A stretch of 64,000 nucleotides of DNA from Miscanthus floridulus (lineage: Eukaryota; Streptophyta; Magnoliopsida; Poales; Poaceae), in contig NC_089587.1 of NCBI RefSeq assembly GCF_019320115.1, positions 104,085,158 to 104,149,157 on the forward strand. Reading direction: 5' to 3'. The notes below the pieces were generated by a model. The model saw only the letters and a list, made by a program, of their open reading frames with translations. It made no database searches and was not told the origin of the DNA. The translations under genes and the position numbers were made by a program. Of the stretch, positions 57,778 through 64,000 are shown one piece after another. Within the stretch, counting starts at the first letter, position 1. Every line of letters begins with the position of its first letter.

Positions 57778-57787
57778 GTTTTATAGG
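57778..57787 (-). promoter_or_regulatory. TATA box of the antisense gene
   Basis: Minus strand CCCCCTATAAAACCGCGG, about 175 bp before the ATG at 57,607. It supports that ATG over the upstream in-frame one at 57,844, and implies transcription towards pol, against the LTR-driven transcript. Confidence 0.65.
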
Positions 57788-57849
57788 GGGCGACGGACGC
57801 GAGAAGGGCAACCGTCTGCCTCGATCTCCGGGTCTGCCACGCACGCCAC

Positions 57850-58202
57850 CGCGTCACGTCGCGGGACACGCGCCCGCAGTCCCTATCCTCTCATCCCAAA
57901 AAATCTCGGCGGACGGTTCGCCTTCCCCAAGCGAATCCGGACTCTCCACCCACCGGGGAAGCACAAGCCACAAAGGCCCGTTTCTTTTCTCTTTGGCCCA
58001 CCTAGGGCCCAGCAACTCGCCGGCCGGCCCAACTAAGAAGGAATCCACGAACAATCCGCCACCAAGGGCAGAAGCACCAGTGAGGACGGCCCCGAATCAG
58101 TCCCCAGTAAACGGGACGCCACGACCCACTCGGAAAAACACCCAGTTGATGAAAAACTAAGTCCTTCAGCCTTACCCGCGAAGGGGCCGGTACAACCCCC
58201 CG
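57850..58202. other. Gypsy region between antisense promoter and polypurine tract, no gene
   Basis: Non-coding. It would hold upstream promoter elements of the antisense gene. The open plus-strand frame across 57,450-58,160 is a shadow of the antisense exon. Confidence 0.5.
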
Positions 58203-58347
58203 GGCGACTCTACTCGAGCCACCCGGGGGCTCGGGGGCTACACCCATCGGGTGCGCTCGCGCGCACCCTCCGGCAAATTAGCTTCAACGAAATCAAAAAC
58301 ACCCTCCAGGCGATTCTACCCGAATCACCTGGAGTCTCGGGGGCTAC
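58203..58347 (+). repeat. Duplicated polypurine-tract module and final tract
   Basis: GGCGACTCTACTCGAG...GCTCGGGGGCTAC (58,203-58,240) and GGCGATTCTACCCGAA...TCTCGGGGGCTAC (58,311-58,347) are two copies 108 bp apart. The second abuts the 3' LTR and should be the working polypurine tract. Confidence 0.75.
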
Positions 58348-59876
58348 TGTCGGGGACCTAATACCAGGGTACCCCAGAAGGTGGAACCGATGACCACCGA
58401 ACGTGAAAAACTTCTAGATGCATAAGGGCTCCATATCATCCCTTGTTCGAGTGACAGGAGTTCGGTTCCGCCTCGCCCGACACCTTCGGGACGGGCTCGG
58501 TCTCGCCCGAGGGCCGAGGGATAAACTCCGCCTCGCCCGACGCCTTGAGGACGGGCTCGGTCTCGCCCGAGGACTGAGGGATGAATTCCGTCTCGCCCGA
58601 CCCCGGAGGGGCAGGGTCAGCCTCACCCGACGCCTTTGTAGGATAACCCTGCCTCGTCCCAAAAGCTCAAGGCTAATCTCCGTCTCGCCTGACGCCTATA
58701 GGGCGGGCTCGGTCTCGCCCGAGTGCCGAGGGATAAACTCCGCCTCGCCCGACGCCTTGAGGGCGGGCTCGATCTCGCCCGAGGGCTGAGGGACGAATTC
58801 CGTCTCGCCCGACCCCGGAGGGGCGGGGTCAGCCTCACCCGACGGCCCAGAACGAGCCTCGCCCTGATCGATATCTATCCCTCATAATGATGGGTACAGG
58901 ACGAGACAAGACGTTCGGGTCAACCATGGCTCCAACGACCATACCCTGCGCCCTGGCAGGAAAAGGACTGCCAGGGAACGATAGGACTGATGCTTTAGAC
59001 CCTTCCGGGCGCCGCAGAGCCCAAAAGGTATTACAGGTGCGTGCACCTCACCCTGTAGAGTTGTAGGCGCCGCCTTCAGCTCTGGGACACGGAACCCGAC
59101 GAAGATATACGACAACCGCTACGCTCCAGGAAAGGATTTGCTATCTCCACGAACGATGGGTATTCCGTCACCACACGGTGGACCCGAGGGAGCGGCGCCT
59201 GCTTCCCGACCCCTCAGGTCCTCCCAGTCAGAAGGCCTTGACCACGGCGTTACACCGGACCCCGACCTCGCATTCTCCCGACGAGGACTCATGAGAACCA
59301 GAAGGCGTGCGGAGCAAGGCTGGGGGAGGCTCATAAGTCAAAACCACTGTACTGCAGCCCATACCCTGCGCAGGGCAGCATTCTGTGACTAACCTGGCAT
59401 CCTACAGAGACATCGACAACATTGTAAACACTTATCTTCCTTCGCACTCATCAGAGTGGAGGACCTGACCAGGTAGACGTGAGCCACAAGACTAAGTAGA
59501 GTACGCTTCCTGGAGCCCTTACCCTTGTAAAGCCGGCCCCTTCATCTATAAAAGGGGATGCGCTTCTTCCATCAAGGGGGACCGAAGAAAAAAGAACACC
59601 GAACCAGAGAACGCACTCATACGCACAGTCAAGCGGCTACGAAGCTCTTGACCACCTTTCAACCCTTCCATCAGAGACTTGGGACCAGTCCCTCTCTCGA
59701 TAGTTTGTACCCCTTACTACAGATCGTTCACGGTGCTAATAACACGAGCAGCAGCAAACTGGACGTAGGGACGTTCCGCCCGAACCAGTATAAATCTTGT
59801 GTCCTTTAGCGCACCATCCGAGCCTAACGCGCATTACTATAAATTTACTTACCGGTGCTTGTACGAAACACCGACA
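58348..59876 (+). repeat. 3' LTR of the gypsy element
   Basis: 1,529 bp, no indel against the 5' LTR and about a dozen substitutions. Followed by target duplication GAACT. Confidence 0.93.
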
Positions 59877-59881
59877 GAACT

Positions 59882-60744
59882 ATTAAAAAATTGTGTCCAC
59901 GAGTAATTAGTAGCCCGTGTTTTATCTTAAATACTAATAATGCACACATAATTAATGTGATTATTGATATATTAATTTATATAGTTAATATGACTATTGT
60001 ACATTTATTATTGGTCATCTATATGTATAGAGTTTAATATACTTTACCATATTTCGATATCTCATTACAAGAATTGTTTCGCTGAAATCATCGGATGGAT
60101 ATTTATAGTTATAGACAACAAAGTTAAATGGATATCTGAATGCGAGTCGGTATCCACAATATCTATCATGTATTAATATCGGTCAATATTCGGATCAATA
60201 TGTATAAGTATATGGCAAAAAATATGGTAAATAGATATATTCATATCTGATCCGTTTTCACACATAAATGTGCCGGATGGGTGATGTCTAGTGGTATTTA
60301 TTATCCTGCTATGTTAGCATTTTGATGACGTCGAAGAAGAGCAAATGAAGAAAGAGATCAGAAATGGTTTTCTTGTTTGAGAAACTGAGTCTACTTGTGA
60401 ACAAGGAACATTTTCGCGTTGGGGGCGAGGCTTAATTTGTTTCCATGCCATGGGGAAGGCACCAGCCACCAACGACCACTGCCCGCGACCTTTAGCTCGC
60501 CACAGAGACCACCCTCTGCACCTCACTTGCGCCACCCATTGCCATGCGCCCCCTTCCACGCAGTGGCCGCATGCACACCACCTGCCGCTCGCCGCATGCC
60601 AGGCCACAGATTGAGCTCGGTGACGCTGGTGGCCGTAACGTGAATAGAAGAGAAATATGTGAATGGGAGAGAATACCACGTGAGGGAGAGTGTGAATGAA
60701 CGTCTAAAATTTATTAGTGTCCCACCTGACGTGAAAAACGGTTT
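59882..60744. other. Intergenic sequence, no gene recognised
   Basis: AT-rich to 60,300, then mixed. Short frames at 60,419-60,643 and on the opposite strand show no protein features. Confidence 0.5.
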
Positions 60745-60761
60745 GTAGCAGCGGGATAAAT

Positions 60762-60970
60762 TTTTTGTAGGAGCGGCTGGTGATGGAGCCGCCCCTACAG
60801 TGGAGTGCTCGAGAGCCACGAGACCAGCCGTCTCGACAAATGGAACAGTAGGGGCGGCTGGTGATACGAGCCGCCCCTACAAATGGGTGGGATTTGTAGG
60901 GGCGGCTCACTCACCAGCCGTCCCCGGTGTTGCGATTTATAGGGACGGCTCAATCACCAGCCGCCCCAAC
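60762..60970. repeat. CACTA D left subterminal repeats
   Basis: Five or six GTAGGGGCGGCT / AGCCGCCCCTAC pairs around TGGTGA spacers. Confidence 0.8.
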
Positions 60971-61169
60971 AAATGCCGCCGTCGAAACCCGTAGGCTCCA
61001 AACCTAGGCTTGGGCCTCACTTTCGCTTGTAGGCCACTGAAACCCGCAGGCCTGTTAAGGCTGTTAACGATCTAAGCCCTTGATCTGAATCCAACGGCCG
61101 AAGTTCATCCCACCAGGAACAAAACTAGCTCCACCCGCCGGACTTCCCAAACCCTAAGGTTTCATTCTC

Positions 61170-61235
61170 ACTTATCCAACCTCTCGCTCTCTATCTCTCT
61201 CACCCGACGGCCACTCTCTCTCTCTCCCTCACTCA

Positions 61236-61285
<50 letters not shown>
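61170..61285. repeat. Pyrimidine (CT)n tract
   Basis: CT-rich sequence containing a (CT)n run of about 40 nt (61,243-61,282). It follows AAACCCTAAGG, a motif common in leaders of plant ribosomal protein and translation genes, so a captured promoter/leader is possible. Confidence 0.8.
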
Positions 61286-61287
<2 letters not shown>

Positions 61288-61807
61288 TGATGCCTACCTC
61301 TCTCTCCCTCTCTCGGTGCCGCAGTGGCGGCGCTCGGGGCGGTGGCACTTGCCCACCTTCCCTCCGTGGCGATGGCGCATAGGACGACCCCAACTGGCGG
61401 CGACGCACAGGACGGCCCCAACCGGTGGCGGCGGCGTGCGGGGCGGCCACCACCCTGGGCGGCAGCTATGGTGACGGCCCGTACCGGTGGTGGCGGCACG
61501 CGTGGCGCCCCCCAATAGCGGATCTAGGTTGGCCGCGCCCCCTGGCGGTGGATCTAGGGTGGGCGCGCTCCCCGACGGCAGATCCAGGGAGAGCCCATCC
61601 TCCAAGCGGCAGATCTTGGATGGTGGCGTCCCCGGTGGTGGATTGAGGGCTGGCGCGACCGGATCTGAATCCGATGTGAGCTCCAGCAGGCCCGCGAAGG
61701 CGTCAACTGAGGGCCGTAGCTTTTCTCCCGATCTTTCGCGCTTCCCCGTTTTGACGCTTGCTCCCCATGGGGATTCTGGAGATCTTCGGGGCGGTTCGCT
61801 GCTGAGA

Positions 61808-62435
61808 TGGTTCGCCGCATCACGCGCTTCTGTGACTCTCAACAAGTAGGCTTCCCTAGACTTTTCTCTTTCTTACTTCGATCTGCTGCATGGAGCAGCT
61901 GGGGAGTACTATTCACTTGCCTTCTCTGGCCGGCTGAGAGCGTGAGCTCGGTGGAGCAGTCCCTGATCTAGCCGAAGATTGGATTTTTGTGGGGTTGATT
62001 TGAGGTGTTTTTTTGTTGCGCGATTTGGTGGTGTGGGCTTTCTTCCTTCCATTTTTGTAGCATCTGTCTTGTGTGCTGCTTCCGATTTTGTGGGATTTCT
62101 AGTCCATATCTCGCACTAGTGATGACTTGCTTGACTAGTTTCTTGACTGGTTTCTTGTTCTGTTTCTCATCGTTGCTTCAGTTCTTCCGATCCGAGGAGC
62201 CCCAGTGATGAACAGCATGCCGATCTCTGCGTCCTCTACGGCAGGCGTCGACGGCGGCGCGGTGGCGACCGGCACGCCCATGAAGAATGCGACGGCGGCG
62301 GCCGTTGTCGCAGAGATGGCGAGGCATCTCACCGTCGACACGGACGACGCCTTCGCGGGCCTGTTGGAGCTCACCGCTGACGACAAGCGGCAGAACTTGT
62401 TAAATTTGGTTAATCTGAATATGATAATGATGTAA
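61808..62435 (+). pseudogene. Unidentified gene fragment in CACTA D
   Basis: A short exon MVRRITRFCDSQQ (61,811-61,849) precedes a GT donor. After an intron, a second open piece ends TPMKNATAAAVVAEMARHL ... DDAFAGLLELTADD (to 62,435), but the join is uncertain because an in-frame TGA follows FFRSEEPQ. The composition looks like a real plant protein, probably captured host sequence, but I do not recognise it. A second copy of DAFAGLLELT lies inverted at about 61,672-61,702. Confidence 0.35.

Positions 62436-62437
<2 letters not shown>

Positions 62438-62521
<84 letters not shown>
62438..62521. repeat. (TA)n microsatellite
   Basis: An uninterrupted (TA) run of about 84 bp. Its length is likely to vary and may be unreliable in assembly. 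Confidence 0.95.
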
Positions 62522-62523
<2 letters not shown>

Positions 62524-62564
62524 TGGTTGAATTTGAATTATAAATTTAAATTTTTTTACGAAAA

Positions 62565-62784
62565 ATGTACCGTAGGGGTGGCTGGTGTTACCAGCTGCCC
62601 TTATAAATCGATTTGTAGGGGCGGCTGATAACACCAATCGCCTTTACAAATCGATTTGTAAGGGCAGTTTGAGAACCGCCCCTACAAATACATGATTTGT
62701 AGAGGCGCTTGGGTAGGTGCGGTTGGGCAAACCGCCCCTACAGAGCCTCTAGAGCCGCCCCTACAAAGGTATTGTGTAGTAGTG
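62565..62784. repeat. CACTA D right subterminal repeats and terminus
   Basis: Six or seven GTAGGGGCGGC-type motifs in both orientations followed by the terminus TTGTGTAGTAGTG. Confidence 0.85.
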
Positions 62785-63018
62785 AAAACTGCATTTTGTG
62801 CTGTAATATAATTCTAGGGACAGTGTCTTGATATGGCAGTTATAGAAAATGCCACATGGTTTTGGTTTTAGTGTTGGCCATGGGCCTGGCGCCCTTAGCA
62901 GACAAAGACTAGGTGATGCTAACTGCAACATATCTTTTCAAATCTATATAGGATATCTTTTGTAGAAAAAATTAGATGCGGATCAAATTATAATTTTTTT
63001 TCTTCTAGACTGCTGGTA

Positions 63019-63148
63019 CTCCCTCTGTTTTTCAAATTATAATTAAGTTGTTTTGAGTTTTTTAAGTATATAACTTTTACTATATACCTAGATATACACT
63101 ATATCTAGATACATAACCAAAACGATTAATAATTCAAAACAGAGGCAG
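63019..63148. mobile_element. Stowaway (Tc1/mariner) MITE
   Basis: 130 bp with ends CTCCCTCTGTTTTTCAAATT and AATTCAAAACAGAGGCAG, flanked by TA on each side (63,017-63,018 and 63,149-63,150). Ends and TA duplication are typical of Stowaway. Confidence 0.85.
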
Positions 63149-63229
63149 TACTTCACTATGTTAAAGATAAACTTCTTCGTTCTCTGTTATTTATAGATAG
63201 TACAGCAAGTCTGTTTGACTTTAGTTTAC

Positions 63230-63423
63230 TGGGTATTCACGCTAAAGTTGGTTTAAATATATATGAAAGGTTAGGCAAGAACCACATGAACTCTCTTGTG
63301 TGACACCCACTCCATTTCACAACACATTACTGGGTATTAATTCATGCTAAAGTTGGTTTAAATATATATGAAAGGTTAGGCAAGAACCACATGAACTCTC
63401 ACCCACTCCATTTCACAACACAC
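63230..63423. repeat. Tandem duplication, about 100-bp unit
   Basis: GCTAAAGTTGGTTTAAATAT and AGGCAAGAACCACATGAACT occur twice, 101 bp apart (units 63,230-63,330 and 63,331-63,423). Nearly identical, so probably recent. Confidence 0.88.
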
Positions 63424-64000
63424 AAGCGACCAGACTGCATGTCGTAGCTTATTATTAGAAGATGAAAACGACAGAAAGTACTCCGTGTAACTTTAGGTCG
63501 TACTACCTTTAATTAGTCAATACTATGAAACATGCATGCCTGAAATGATCATTTACTAGACATCTAGGAGCACACTTCCCAACTGGTGTCACAGGGCAGT
63601 CAATGCAATTTAGCTAGGGTTTGCTCCTGCCCCTGTGTTTAATTTAATTAGCACCCACAGATGCCATCATGTGGTGCTTTATGGACACAAACACCAGAGC
63701 TGAATAACAAAAAGGCTGCACTGATTAGTTATTTTAATATGTTTTATATTTTGCTATGGTATGTGTGATCCAGCATAATGCTTTTATGGTGCGACCATAA
63801 GCCAAAGACAAACTATGGAACGTCAAGCTACAGTACAACGAAGATGCTTAGTTTCATTCTGCCCAGCTAGCTAACAGAAATTTTATTTTAACAATAAACA
63901 AATAATATTTTAACAATAACACGTGTCAAATTAAATTTTCAGAAAGTAGTTCTTTTACATGACAAGATGTATATGTGGTAGGACAAATGACTATGGTCAC
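63424..64000. other. Intergenic sequence, no gene recognised
   Basis: AT-rich without open frames or repeats that I can identify. Confidence 0.5.

Larger units (their letters stand above)
43604..59876 (+). mobile_element. Ty3/gypsy LTR retrotransposon, Tat lineage, with antisense accessory gene
   Basis: Two LTRs of equal length (43,604-45,132 and 58,348-59,876; TGTCGGGG...CCGACA) are flanked by target duplication GAACT (43,599-43,603 and 59,877-59,881). gag, protease, reverse transcriptase, RNase H and integrase follow in gypsy order. A second RNase H-like domain and a 7-kb region between pol and the 3' LTR with a minus-strand gene place it in the Tat group. About twelve differences between LTRs by eye (all but one transitions) mean a young insertion, yet gag and pol carry stops and frameshifts. 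Confidence 0.93.
60745..62784 (+). mobile_element. CACTA D: partial CACTA-type element with GTAGGGGCGGC repeats
   Basis: The right end is TGTGTAGTAGTG at 62,784, preceded by GTAGGGGCGGCT / AGCCGCCCC pairs (62,571-62,768). A matching array stands at 60,762-60,970, but no CACTA terminus is seen on the left. The middle holds a promoter-like, pyrimidine-rich leader and exon-like GC-rich sequence. No transposase is present. Confidence 0.7.

Noticed and set aside
57450..58160. Open plus-strand frame of 236 codons near the gypsy 3' end
   Set aside because: It overlaps the PF04195-like exon on the opposite strand, has no domain features, and is explained by GC-rich codon shadowing.

Overview
This window is repeat-rich intergenic DNA from a plant nuclear genome, almost certainly a grass. 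The evidence is the CACTA subterminal repeat families built on TTTAGTCCCGG, TTTGCCGAGTG and GTAGGGGCGGC, a Sirevirus-type Ty1/copia element, a large Tat-lineage Ty3/gypsy element with an antisense accessory gene, and Stowaway- and hAT-type MITEs. A panicoid (sorghum, sugarcane, Miscanthus or maize relative) fits best, but the species cannot be fixed by eye. I see no intact host gene, rRNA gene, functional tRNA gene or CRISPR array. The host material I recognise is a captured ribosomal protein S9 exon, plus one possible unidentified captured fragment.

Layout. (1) 482 to about 35,799: a large, old CACTA element (CACTA A), read on the minus strand. It carries a small GRF zinc-finger gene, a TNP2 transposase and an ORF2/TnpA-like gene ending in a Ulp1-type protease domain. 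(2) Inside it, 5,923-24,736: a Sirevirus copia element with LTRs of 1,945 and 1,965 bp and target duplication GCCGG. (3) Inside the copia 5' untranslated region, 7,927-16,322: CACTA B, a second CACTA family with target duplication AAT. It lacks TNP2 and carries an RPS9 exon next to a TnpA-like remnant. (4) Also inside CACTA A, 29,484-34,927: a Mutator-like element (MULE) with 100-bp inverted repeats and a 9-bp duplication. (5) 36.5-41.3 kb: MITEs and a short non-autonomous element (CACTA C, 37,741-39,404, target duplication AGC). (6) 43,604-59,876: a young Tat-type gypsy element with two 1,529-bp LTRs that differ at about a dozen sites, target duplication GAACT. (7) 60.7-62.8 kb: a partial CACTA element (CACTA D). 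(8) 62.8-64 kb: a Stowaway MITE and a tandem duplication.

How the parts work. Each element encoded its own mobility machinery. CACTA A had TNP2 plus an accessory TnpA-like/Ulp1 protein and the GRF protein. The MULE had a MuDR-like transposase with SWIM and zinc-knuckle motifs. The retroelements had gag, protease, integrase, reverse transcriptase and RNase H, in copia or gypsy order. All main mobility genes are broken. The damage is striking: the CACTA A TNP2 frame is uninterrupted by indels but has six stops, each explicable as a single C-to-T change in CAA, CAG or CGA. The same pattern recurs in CACTA A ORF2, the gypsy pol gene and the gypsy antisense gene, as expected of heavily methylated transposons. 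The least expected structures are the spliced antisense gene in the gypsy element with its own TATA box, a second antisense candidate of the same layout, repeated polypurine-like modules in the same element, and the in-frame RPS9 exon capture in CACTA B.
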